DNA from: Haoranjiania flava
GTDB taxonomy: Bacteria; Bacteroidota; Bacteroidia; Chitinophagales; Chitinophagaceae
DNA: 64,000 bases
Reading direction: 5' to 3'
Assembly: GCF_025631005.1 (NCBI RefSeq)
Contig: NZ_JAOTPL010000013.1
Span: 1-64,000 of the forward strand
Both the position numbers and the translations under genes were made by a program. This document shows, one piece after another, positions 53,110 to 61,232 of the stretch (position 1 is its first letter; every line of letters begins with the position of its first letter). The notes under the pieces are model-generated. The model saw only the letters and a list, made by a program, of their open reading frames with translations, ran no database searches and was not told where the DNA came from.

Positions 53110-54192
53110 ATGAAGCAAATTCTACTACCTCTCTTCCTGTTTGCATCAATCTGTCTTTCAGCACAGACAAAATATTACGATGCTGCGCAGTTCCCGCTGC
53201 TGGGAAAAGTATCACAGGAGACGGAAACGCGCTATGAACGATTGCCTGCAGCTTTAAATGGGAATGCGCGTGCGCCGGTCTGGGCATTGGGGAAAAATAC
53301 TTCCGGCCTGGCAGTGCGTTTTCGCAGTAATACTACTTCGGTAAGCGCCAAGTGGGAGCTGCTGCAAAACAATCATATGGATCATATGACGGATGTGGGA
53401 ATCAAAGGCCTCGACCTGTATGCCTGGGAGTCCGGCCGCTGGCAGTTTGTAAATTCAGCACGCCCCACCGGTAAGAGCAATGAAAAACCGATCATCTCCC
53501 ACATGGCCATGAAAGAAAGGGAATATCTTTTGTTTCTACCACTTTACGATGGCGTTACGAAATTAGAGATCGGTATAGATTCAGCTGCTGTGATCGCGCA
53601 GCCGGCGTTGGAATTGCCGCAGTCAAAAAAGGCCGTTGTAGTTTACGGTACAAGCATTACCCAGGGAGGCTGCGCTAACCGGCCGGGGATGTCGTTTACA
53701 AATATATTGATGAGGAAACTTAACCGTGAATTTATCAACCTGGGTTTTAGCGGTAATGGAAAGCTTGATTATGAGATTGCAGAGGTAATGGCTAACAAAC
53801 ACGATGCAGGCCTTTTTATACTTGATTTTATACCCAACGTACATGCATCACAGATTAAGGAAAGAACCGGAAGGTTTGTAAACATCATCCGCAGTAAAAA
53901 TAAAACCACGCCGCTTTTATTTGTGGAGACCATCATGTTTCCTCATGCCGTTTTTGATAAAGCTACTCACGAAGTTCTTACCATAAAAAATAAAGCGCTT
54001 TACGAAGAATACTTAAAAGTAAAAAACAGCGGTGACAAAAATGTATACTACCTCTCTGGTAAAAACCTGATCGGCGCTGACGGCGAAGCTACCGTTGATG
54101 GCATACACTTAACCGACCTGGGTTATATGCGCATGGCAGATGCACTTTATCCTGTCATAAAAAATATCCTGGAGAAGCGGGCAGTACGGTAA
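53110..54192 (+). CDS. Secreted SGNH/GDSL hydrolase, two-domain
   Basis: A 360-residue exported esterase. The signal peptide is LLPLFLFASICLSAQ; ATG 53110 is used because the longer frame from 53086 adds eight residues before it. A ~170-residue N-terminal beta-sandwich domain precedes an SGNH domain: the nucleophile Ser is in VVVYGTSITQGGC (about residue 184), block II Gly in FINLGFSGNG, block III Asn in FIPNVHA, and the Asp-His pair in DGIHLTDLG (about residue 336). Such two-domain proteins act as acetyl esterases on carbohydrates, and location next to the sialic-acid regulator suggests sialate O-acetyl removal, by inference. A leader repeat lies upstream. Confidence 0.85.
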   Translation: MKQILLPLFLFASICLSAQTKYYDAAQFPLLGKVSQETETRYERLPAALNGNARAPVWALGKNTSGLAVRFRSNTTSVSAKWELLQNNHMDHMTDVGIKGLDLYAWESGRWQFVNSARPTGKSNEKPIISHMAMKEREYLLFLPLYDGVTKLEIGIDSAAVIAQPALELPQSKKAVVVYGTSITQGGCANRPGMSFTNILMRKLNREFINLGFSGNGKLDYEIAEVMANKHDAGLFILDFIPNVHASQIKERTGRFVNIIRSKNKTTPLLFVETIMFPHAVFDKATHEVLTIKNKALYEEYLKVKNSGDKNVYYLSGKNLIGADGEATVDGIHLTDLGYMRMADALYPVIKNILEKRAVR

Positions 54193-54348
54193 GAAGGCTT
54201 TTGTAATAGTGCCAGTCGAGGTTTTCCACAGCTTCATTCCCGCCGCCCAAAGCTTCGCTATATGGTGGAATGCTTACACGTAAAACAATTGTTGTTGCCC
54301 CGAACTCTGGTCTTGGCGAGCGAGGTAGGAGCGAAGCACTTGCTCATC

Positions 54349-54376
54349 CCGGCCTTCTCCTTGATGAGAAGGCCGG
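54349..54376. terminator. Bidirectional terminator hairpin
   Basis: A perfect 11-bp GC-rich stem (CCGGCCTTCTC at 54349-54359 with 54366-54376) and a six-base loop lie between convergent SGNH genes, followed by a short A/T-rich stretch. It can serve both strands. The surrounding 54193-54467 spacer shows no gene. Confidence 0.65.
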
Positions 54377-54467
54377 ATTATAAATGATAATGATGACTTT
54401 TTAGACGTTTCTTTGCAAAAACCGCAGCAAGTATTGAAGCGTAAGAAAGGAATCCCATCCTTAGGTA

Positions 54468-55172
54468 CTATCTAAACCATGTGAATAATTGAGAAGCAAT
54501 AATATCATGGCCTTTTTTATTAGGATGATTTACATGCGACATGTATTTTTTCACTGAACCTTTTTTCTGCATTACTTTTTGGAACTCAGCAAAAGGATCA
54601 GCCAGGCCAACATGATATTTTGCAGCCAGCCATCGTATCTGCTCGGCATGTTTTGTAAGAACATTTTCAGGGTCTGTTATATCCTGCCGCTGGTCGGGCG
54701 AAGTAGTAACAAGGATTACCTTAATCTGATTTGCAAGCGCTTCTTCTATCATTTTACTCCAGGCAGCTTCGGACCGCTCCAATCCGATGCCCACATCATT
54801 TAAGGCGTAATCAATAAAAATCACATCGGGTTTATGAGGCAGTACATCTTTTGCAAAACGTTTCTGACCCTTTTCAGCCCATTCCCCTCCAATAGAAGTT
54901 GTAATAATGTTGATAACCGCATAAGGATATTCGGCCTTCAGTTTTTTAAGCAACAGATGAGGGTACGATTCCAGGGTATGTACTTTTGATTTTGACCAAT
55001 AACCGGTTGGAACGGAATGGCCGTGAAAAACCAAATTTATCGTCCGGTTTTTAGGAAAAACAGCCTTTAATTCTTCTTTAATCTCTGCCAAATAACCTGA
55101 GGTTTTGGCTGGCTGTGCCTTAACGCTTAAATAAAGCAAGGCAGCGAACGCTATGAATAATGCTTTTTTCAT
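54468..55172 (-). CDS. Secreted SGNH/GDSL esterase
   Basis: A 234-residue exported SGNH hydrolase. Signal peptide FIAFAALLYLSVKAQ. The nucleophile is in VFHGHSVPTGYW (about residue 52), which has GHS in place of the usual GDS, followed by block III IDYALNDVGIG with the Asn and a C-terminal HVNHPNKKGHDIIASQLF carrying the catalytic His and its partner. It is the last gene of the glucan-type locus and follows the 846-residue protein by 9 bases, so the two are likely co-transcribed. It may remove acetyl groups from the polysaccharide before GH5 cleavage. Confidence 0.88.
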   Translation of the reverse strand: MKKALFIAFAALLYLSVKAQPAKTSGYLAEIKEELKAVFPKNRTINLVFHGHSVPTGYWSKSKVHTLESYPHLLLKKLKAEYPYAVINIITTSIGGEWAEKGQKRFAKDVLPHKPDVIFIDYALNDVGIGLERSEAAWSKMIEEALANQIKVILVTTSPDQRQDITDPENVLTKHAEQIRWLAAKYHVGLADPFAEFQKVMQKKGSVKKYMSHVNHPNKKGHDIIASQLFTWFR

Positions 55173-55181
55173 TTTCTTCGT

Positions 55182-57722
55182 TTACCAGGAGACTACTAAA
55201 TCTCCTGTTACATTTTCGACTATATAATTATTTCCAAACTCAGGCTCGCCCTTTTTAAACTGCAGCTTTCCTTCTTTCCAGGGATAGCTGGCATTCAGGT
55301 AAAAGTGAATTAAATCCGCTGTTATATTATCATCAGGGAATATTCTTACCACCGCGTTTTTCAGTCCCGAGATATGAAGCCGCCGGGAAATACCCAATTC
55401 GCCGGAGTGCATCTCCTTACAGCCGACAATACCACCTTCCTGCTCCACAAAAACGCGTGCCTCCAGATGCCATGCAGTTGGAAAAGAATAAACAGCTTTT
55501 TGGTTTTCCAAGCTGGCGTCGTATCCTGTGAATATGGGAGCTCCCTGGGGGAATTTAAAACTATGTTTTACCGTAGTATTTGGTACATAGCCTGAAAAAA
55601 TAAAGGCATTATTGCTTCTTGCAATTCCTAAAACCGGATTTTTAACCTCCGGCTCCTCTTTTACAACAGCATATTCCAAACCGAACTCCTGAAGCACATA
55701 ACGCATATACATTGGCCCGGTAAAATATTTTTTGGGATTATCAGGCTGTAGCAGCCGGCCACCGTCAAAATGACTGGAGTTTGTGCCACGTACATATACT
55801 ATTTTACCGCCATTCCATTCCGGAAGCGCTCTTACATAGACCGCATCCCGGCTTTGTCCGGACTGTTCCATTTTAACAAGCACTTCAGTGTACTGGTCGG
55901 CAAGGTCAGCAATTTTTGTCCGCAAACCTCCACCAGAGAAAAGTGCCTGATGATTAATTAAAGAAGGATATTTTTTCTTTAGATTATCCAATTGACAGCT
56001 TTCTGAAATCTGAAACTCACCTTCAAGCGGTGCGTCATTTTTCAGGTTTAACAATTTTAAAAAGGCCGGGCCCGCATAATCTGCCGGACCGTAAATAATA
56101 AGTTTACCGCCGGAGCTTACATAATCCATCAAGGCCTTTTCATAATCTGAACCGGCATCGGGAACGATGGAAACCAGGATAGACTGGTCAAACAGGTTTT
56201 TATTCAGTTTCAAAGCCGACTGCAAAGACTGTGTGGATACCACGGTATTTAACGGGAAGCCGTTATTGATGGCCTGACGGATGAACCAGTCGCCGTAATA
56301 AATTTCATCCAGCCGCTTTTGCTGTGCTGCCCAGTCATGGTATTCCTTAAAAGGATAAACCCAAACCAGCGGGCCTGGTGCAGTTGGACTGTCATAACGA
56401 GCCTTCAGAATATGTGGAATAACTTCATCAGGAACCTGCGTGGGCATATTACCGAAAGAATCATCAATAGTAAGGAAGTTTAAATGAGTAGGCAGCGTAA
56501 TTTTTCCATTTTGATCTATCCTTGATACTGACATGGGAAGATAAATATCGTGCGGTTCACGGCCGTAGCGGTCTAACCAGGGGCTGTTTAACCACCAGGG
56601 GTCATGCGTATAATACCTGAAAATGTACCGATTGTCAGGCAGTTCCGCCATCCGCGACATATAGCCAATCATTTCCAGGCCGAAATCGCCGTCGAGTGCT
56701 GCCCACGGAGAATTTGGAGGAGGCAGGATATTAAAGCCTCCATTATATATTGCCCTTAAATCTACCCCGTCTTTTGCGAGGTCAATCCCTGTAGATAAGT
56801 TTGTACCACGGGTTTCTATTCTGAAATCGGGGCATTCTTCTCTGAAAAGCTTCCAAAAGTTTATAATCTTCTCTTTAGTTTCTGCAAGTTTTCCTGTATT
56901 AAAGCCCTTACCTGTAAAAATAACACCGGTTGAAGCCCAAGGCTCCATTCCAAAGCCAAAGCCATTGCTGAACCAGATATAATCAAAACCTAAATCTTTT
57001 AGAAAATGCTGACTCTGGCGGCCAAAAAAAGTACCAAACGGCGTGCCTTCCGGAATCCCTTTTGGAAAGCCTGCATAGGGTTGTTTATCAGCATGAAGGG
57101 TTGCATAGCTGAACACAAAGCTTTTATGTCCCATGGCGCTGCCTTCCAGGATTTCAGGATGCTTTTTGTATTTAAATTCTGATTTGGCAAATTCCGGGCC
57201 TGGATCAAATGTTGCCCCAATTCTTATAGGTTTTCCGGTAATAGCCTCGCCGGCTTCTTTCAATGCCTGAATAATAAACTTCAGGTCTTTATAAGTAAAA
57301 TTGGGTGGGTTTTCTATATAAAGATAAGCCCGTTCGTGTAGTGAAAGTTCTTTCGGCCCAGAACCTATCTCATGTTCTGTGTTCGGGTTACCGATATATT
57401 TGGCCCATTCCAGCGGCTGGCTGAGCTTTCCGCTGTAATCCAATATTTCCGAACCATCGGCTGTCCAGAGCATCACTGAAATCGTATCCGCATGGCGCAG
57501 CAGTGAATGCCACTGCATAAACATCTCGGCCGCGGTTTTTTCGATATAAGCTTTATCATTCTTTTTAAAAGGCTTCAGGGAAACTTCCAATGTAATATTC
57601 TCGAAAGATTTGCCTTTCAGATTCGTTTCAGGAAGCTGGTAAAGTGCAGATTTTGTACCTGCACAGCTGTAGATGATGCTTGCAAAAAATAAAACGGTTA
57701 GTCCTTTTAACAGAAGATTCAT
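55182..57722 (-). CDS. Large lipoprotein, possible novel glycoside hydrolase
   Basis: An 846-residue lipoprotein (lipobox YSCAG in SIIYSCAGTKSAL) that I do not recognise as a named family. The region 40-500 has TIM-barrel-like alternation: ITLEVSLKPFKKNDKAYIEK, ADTISVMLWTADGSEILD, LKFIIQALKEAGEAITGKPI, FDYIWFSNGFGFGMEPWAS, FRIETRGTNLSTG, and NRYIFRYYTHDPWWLNSPW. Conserved-looking acids are D in WTADGSE, E in FGMEPW and E in RIETRG. Residues 510-640 resemble a beta-galactosidase trimerisation/GATase-like domain (VSSGGKLIIYGPADYAG), and 640-846 are beta-rich. It sits between the GH5 pair and SGNH esterases in a SusC/SusD locus, so a glycan-active role is likely but unproven. Confidence 0.6.
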   Translation of the reverse strand: MNLLLKGLTVLFFASIIYSCAGTKSALYQLPETNLKGKSFENITLEVSLKPFKKNDKAYIEKTAAEMFMQWHSLLRHADTISVMLWTADGSEILDYSGKLSQPLEWAKYIGNPNTEHEIGSGPKELSLHERAYLYIENPPNFTYKDLKFIIQALKEAGEAITGKPIRIGATFDPGPEFAKSEFKYKKHPEILEGSAMGHKSFVFSYATLHADKQPYAGFPKGIPEGTPFGTFFGRQSQHFLKDLGFDYIWFSNGFGFGMEPWASTGVIFTGKGFNTGKLAETKEKIINFWKLFREECPDFRIETRGTNLSTGIDLAKDGVDLRAIYNGGFNILPPPNSPWAALDGDFGLEMIGYMSRMAELPDNRYIFRYYTHDPWWLNSPWLDRYGREPHDIYLPMSVSRIDQNGKITLPTHLNFLTIDDSFGNMPTQVPDEVIPHILKARYDSPTAPGPLVWVYPFKEYHDWAAQQKRLDEIYYGDWFIRQAINNGFPLNTVVSTQSLQSALKLNKNLFDQSILVSIVPDAGSDYEKALMDYVSSGGKLIIYGPADYAGPAFLKLLNLKNDAPLEGEFQISESCQLDNLKKKYPSLINHQALFSGGGLRTKIADLADQYTEVLVKMEQSGQSRDAVYVRALPEWNGGKIVYVRGTNSSHFDGGRLLQPDNPKKYFTGPMYMRYVLQEFGLEYAVVKEEPEVKNPVLGIARSNNAFIFSGYVPNTTVKHSFKFPQGAPIFTGYDASLENQKAVYSFPTAWHLEARVFVEQEGGIVGCKEMHSGELGISRRLHISGLKNAVVRIFPDDNITADLIHFYLNASYPWKEGKLQFKKGEPEFGNNYIVENVTGDLVVSW

Positions 57723-57837
57723 GTGTTATAAATTAATTAAAGCAATTGAGATGACTTTATTTTAAAAACTATAATTATAGTATGGAGAACAATTTTCACT
57801 CAAGATTTAGGTATTCTTCAATATTCTTAATGCTTAT

Positions 57838-58935
57838 TTATTTTTCGTACTTGAATTTTTCCTGCATCACGTCCCTGAAAAACTTTCCTTGATCTGTCGG
57901 CTCGTAGTTCCAGCTTTCAATCATTTGCGGAACCCATACCGGATCGAAAACCCATACCACCCAGGATATTCCCTTTTTATTGAAATAGTTCATGATTGCT
58001 GGGCCGTACTTTCCATCATCGTTTAAATTTTTATCTTCGTCGTTATGGGTCATAAAGCCGATTTCTGTCGCGAACACCGGGTAATTATCTGCAACGAAAC
58101 CAAAATCTTTTTCCCAATCGTTTATCCAGGGATATTTCCGTTTTCCGGGATAAGGATGCGTAACGTAAGCGACATTAGGCCTTTCAATAGGTTTAAACTT
58201 TACGGGTGTCAGGTCGTATGCCCAGTTGAACCCGGCTACCAAAGGGATGGCTTTGTCGTTATGTGCATAGATTACATCGATAATCTGTTCCATCAAGATT
58301 TTCCATTCATCCCAGCTGCAGGTGCCATAACGACTGCCAAAAGTTGTAGGTTCATTAAAGAGTTCGTAAAACGCTACTGTCGGAACACCTTTATAATGTT
58401 CAGCGATTGTGCGCCAGAAATTAAAAGTTTCTTTCTTAGTAGTATTATGCATGTCTTGCGAAAGGATTTCCATCTGCAGGTTACCGATAGAGTGCCAGTC
58501 AATAATCACATAAATACCTAGATCGCTGCACCATGCTACAGCCTGATCCAATAATTTAATATATTCCTCGATACCGCGTTGATGTAGGGAAACAGGATGT
58601 ACAGGAATACGGATAACATTTGCGCCCCAGCTTTTAATTACTTCGAAATGTTTTTTGCTCCAGTGTCCGTCTTTTACAATTTTATCCGGATCTGAAATGG
58701 ACAAGCCTTTAAAAACTATGGTTTTCCCGCTTTCATCCACAAAGCAATTGCCTTGCACCTTTATCTGGCTTAGCTTTTTGACATTAGGATACTGCTTAAC
58801 GAAAGGTGCTATTTTTTCTATAAACCACCATTCTTTTTTGGTTTCATTACTGCGAAGTCCCGGCTGGGCATAAAGAGCTGTAAAGCTTACAAGTAAAAAA
58901 GTGGAGAATAATAATTTTAAAAAAATCTTTGTCAT
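57838..58935 (-). CDS. GH5 glycoside hydrolase (endoglucanase/mannanase-type) A
   Basis: A 365-residue secreted retaining endo-glycosidase. Start ATG 58935 gives the signal peptide KLLFSTFLLVSFTALYAQ; the upstream frame from 59001 has no role. GH5 landmarks are SWGANVIRIPVHPVSLHQRG, VIIDWHSIGN, the acid/base Glu in FYELFNEPTTFG (about residue 196), HPYPG, and the nucleophile Glu in YPVFATEIGFM (about 292). Substrate could be cellulose-, mannan- or glucan-like; subfamily is not resolved. It lies after a second GH5 gene in the minus-strand locus, with an inverted repeat hairpin at 59030-59066 in between. Confidence 0.9.
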   Translation of the reverse strand: MTKIFLKLLFSTFLLVSFTALYAQPGLRSNETKKEWWFIEKIAPFVKQYPNVKKLSQIKVQGNCFVDESGKTIVFKGLSISDPDKIVKDGHWSKKHFEVIKSWGANVIRIPVHPVSLHQRGIEEYIKLLDQAVAWCSDLGIYVIIDWHSIGNLQMEILSQDMHNTTKKETFNFWRTIAEHYKGVPTVAFYELFNEPTTFGSRYGTCSWDEWKILMEQIIDVIYAHNDKAIPLVAGFNWAYDLTPVKFKPIERPNVAYVTHPYPGKRKYPWINDWEKDFGFVADNYPVFATEIGFMTHNDEDKNLNDDGKYGPAIMNYFNKKGISWVVWVFDPVWVPQMIESWNYEPTDQGKFFRDVMQEKFKYEK

Positions 58936-59029
58936 TTGGTAAATTTTGGCCAGCAAAATATGCTGAATGGTTATTAACAAGTAGAAGCGGCAGATTATCA
59001 ATATAATTTAGCCAGCTTAAGTTCAAAAA

Positions 59030-59066
59030 ACGTCATTGTCCGAGAATCCCTAATAGGCAATGACGT
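59030..59066. other. Hairpin between the two GH5 genes
   Basis: A 9-bp inverted repeat (ACGTCATTG at 59030-59038 and CAATGACGT at 59058-59066) with a 19-base loop, in the spacer of two minus-strand genes. The A-run on the left (plus) side gives a T tract on the minus strand, so it may be a terminator or attenuator for the upstream gene. Confidence 0.45.
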
Positions 59067-59088
59067 ATTTTATATAATTTATACCTTT

Positions 59089-60171
59089 CTATCTACACTT
59101 TTCCGGATCAGTTTCAAGATAATTTTTCAACACCTGCATTTGCGGGCGATCCTGACCGTTGCGCGGCTGGATAGCCAGCCGGTACGTCCCCCAGCGAGGT
59201 CCGGCAGACCAATAGGTGCCGTTGATGCAGTTATCTTTCATATGCTGCAGCATATTATCCAGCACAACCAGCCAGCGTGAATCATCATCCGGAATACCAT
59301 ATTCGCCGATAAATCCGCGTTTTTTATTGGTTTTAAGCCATTCTACAAAAGGTTTTATGCGTTCAACGCCTGTCTGAGGAGTTGCTTTTTCATCATCATA
59401 GCTTTCATCATAAACGCCGCCTGAAGTATTATCGAAATACACATGTGCTTCATAGATCAGGTTGTTTGAGGGATCAACCAGATTTTTCAGGTTATCACTT
59501 ACATTGGGCCAGCGCTGGGCAGAGCTATAACTGTCGCCAGCAACGAGAATAGTGGTTTTGGTGTCAATAGTCCGAATCTTGGTAATCACTTCCTGTATAA
59601 TATTGAACCAGGCATTGCCGGATGGCATCGCATAAGGCTCATTCATAATTCCATAGGCCCAAATATTATCCTTTTCTTTTAATATTTCTGTTAATTTGGC
59701 CCAGAAATCCACAAATGCAGCTGTGGGAACAGCGGTAGTGCCTATTATTTCAGGTTTCCCATTTACAATTCTTCTTGCAAAGTTATGTACGTCAGGAATA
59801 ATTAACATATCTCGCTGTGATGCAGCATCAATAAAATCAGTAATGCGTTTTAATTCCACCGGATCCAGTGGGCCGTTTAATTGCGGCTGCACCCGTTCCC
59901 ACTTGAAAGGAAGCCTGATCAGGCGCATACCTTTGGATTTAAAATAATCCAGATCCGTTACGAGCGGATAGCTGTAATCCTGCTGGTGCTGTCCCGGAAC
60001 ATTGGAGCCGAATTCAGCCCCAGATAGGTTAGTACCAAAGGGCTGCGGCTGCCGCTCTATTCCTTCATGCTCTTGGGGTGGATTCGCTTTAAGTTCTACA
60101 GCAACCTTGCGGCAGGAAAACGTGATGTTAAGGCATGTAAGTAGTAATAAAACTGATAATTTATGTATCAT
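59089..60171 (-). CDS. GH5 glycoside hydrolase B (GH5_5-like endoglucanase)
   Basis: A 360-residue lipoprotein (lipobox FSC in LTCLNITFSCRKV) of glycoside hydrolase family 5. Signature blocks are GTNLSGAEFGSNVPG, MRLIRLPFKWERVQPQLNGPLD, IPDVHNFARRIV, the acid/base Glu in AYGIMNEPYAMP (about residue 178), EAHVYFDNTSGG and the nucleophile Glu in RGFIGEYGIPDDD (about residue 290). The LSGAEFG opening and the DNTSGG loop resemble subfamily 5 endo-beta-1,4-glucanases, from memory of that group. It follows an IPT/TIG surface protein by 12 bases on the same strand and so belongs to the SusC/SusD locus. Confidence 0.9.
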   Translation of the reverse strand: MIHKLSVLLLLTCLNITFSCRKVAVELKANPPQEHEGIERQPQPFGTNLSGAEFGSNVPGQHQQDYSYPLVTDLDYFKSKGMRLIRLPFKWERVQPQLNGPLDPVELKRITDFIDAASQRDMLIIPDVHNFARRIVNGKPEIIGTTAVPTAAFVDFWAKLTEILKEKDNIWAYGIMNEPYAMPSGNAWFNIIQEVITKIRTIDTKTTILVAGDSYSSAQRWPNVSDNLKNLVDPSNNLIYEAHVYFDNTSGGVYDESYDDEKATPQTGVERIKPFVEWLKTNKKRGFIGEYGIPDDDSRWLVVLDNMLQHMKDNCINGTYWSAGPRWGTYRLAIQPRNGQDRPQMQVLKNYLETDPEKCR

Positions 60172-60183
60172 GATTAATAGCTT

Positions 60184-61221
60184 TTATTTAATTAAAACAA
60201 GGTTATCAATGTAAACGATAGTTCCTGCAGATACCCATCGCAGTACAATTGAGTTGGTTTGTGACATGCCGGCATTGCGCCAGATGGAAATCGGGAAAGA
60301 ATGATAAGACCATACATCCGCAGGAACATCAACATTCTGCCACTCTTTCTGGTCAAGCGAGAAAATAAATTTTAACGGCTTATCAGCACCTTTTATCCAG
60401 AATGCAACTTCCTGGTAATCTTCAAAGGCAATAAAGTCGCGGTTCCATATCCTGAAACCTCCGCCTGGGGGCTGTCCAGTAAAGTCAAGCTTCAATGAGG
60501 CATTCCCAAAGAATTTCTCTGTAGTCGAAATAGCAGACGCCGTCTGACCCCATGACCAGTTTTCCATCCGTGTTGCATAATTATCAAGAAACACCGGACG
60601 TGTCAGATCAATATTCACAAAGGCTTGTTTAGTAATATTGGTGCTTGAGGTATTGGTAATTTTTAATTTAACCTTTGGCGAAACAGATGCCGGCATTTTA
60701 ATTACTATTTTCTTTTTGTCTTTGGAAATAATCTCTGCAGTTTCACCCGTGGGTTCACCTGCCATATTGATCAAAGCAACTTCTGTCACAAACTGCAGGT
60801 TATTGCCTTTAATTATAATTTCCATACCACCAATGTAATCTGTAGAAGATATAGATTCAATAATTGGCGGAGTAATAACTACTAGGGGATACTTAATTTC
60901 CTTACCCTTACTGTTAGTAAGAATAAGATTAGTAGGACCACCCCAAGCGGTATCAGGCACCCGAAAAATTACAGCATTTCGGTTATTGAGTACAGGATTA
61001 AAACTCACGGGCGTATTACCGAGTTCGACTATGATAGAACGTATTTCTGCGAGATCTTTTCCTTCGAGAATTACCACACCACCGGCTTTAACCGAATCCG
61101 GGCCCGATACAATAAGAGGGTTTGCAACACCAGCATCATCTTTTTTACAGCTTGCCCACAGCAATGCAGCCATGAAAACAGCGAATGAATATTTTGTGGT
61201 TTTTGTGAATAGCTTTTTCAT
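60184..61221 (-). CDS. IPT/TIG-domain surface glycan-binding lipoprotein
   Basis: A 345-residue surface lipoprotein (lipobox LLWASC, ASCKKDDAG) in the SusE/F position. The N-terminal ~200 residues form two IPT/TIG immunoglobulin-like repeats: PDSVKAGGVVILEGKDLAEI and SISSTDYIGGMEIIIKGNNL. The C-terminal ~140 residues are a beta-sandwich with WSWGQTASAIS, FIAFEDYQEVAFWIKG and WVSAGTIVYIDNLVLIK, a likely carbohydrate-binding module. Such proteins hold the polysaccharide at the cell surface for the GH5 enzymes. SusD ends 11 bases upstream of its start. Confidence 0.87.
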   Translation of the reverse strand: MKKLFTKTTKYSFAVFMAALLWASCKKDDAGVANPLIVSGPDSVKAGGVVILEGKDLAEIRSIIVELGNTPVSFNPVLNNRNAVIFRVPDTAWGGPTNLILTNSKGKEIKYPLVVITPPIIESISSTDYIGGMEIIIKGNNLQFVTEVALINMAGEPTGETAEIISKDKKKIVIKMPASVSPKVKLKITNTSSTNITKQAFVNIDLTRPVFLDNYATRMENWSWGQTASAISTTEKFFGNASLKLDFTGQPPGGGFRIWNRDFIAFEDYQEVAFWIKGADKPLKFIFSLDQKEWQNVDVPADVWSYHSFPISIWRNAGMSQTNSIVLRWVSAGTIVYIDNLVLIK

Positions 61222-61232
61222 AATTCAATAGT

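Noticed and set aside
57768..57781. 14-bp AT palindrome (ACTATAATTATAGT) as an operator
   Set aside because: AT-only palindromes are frequent by chance and no promoter box sits beside it.
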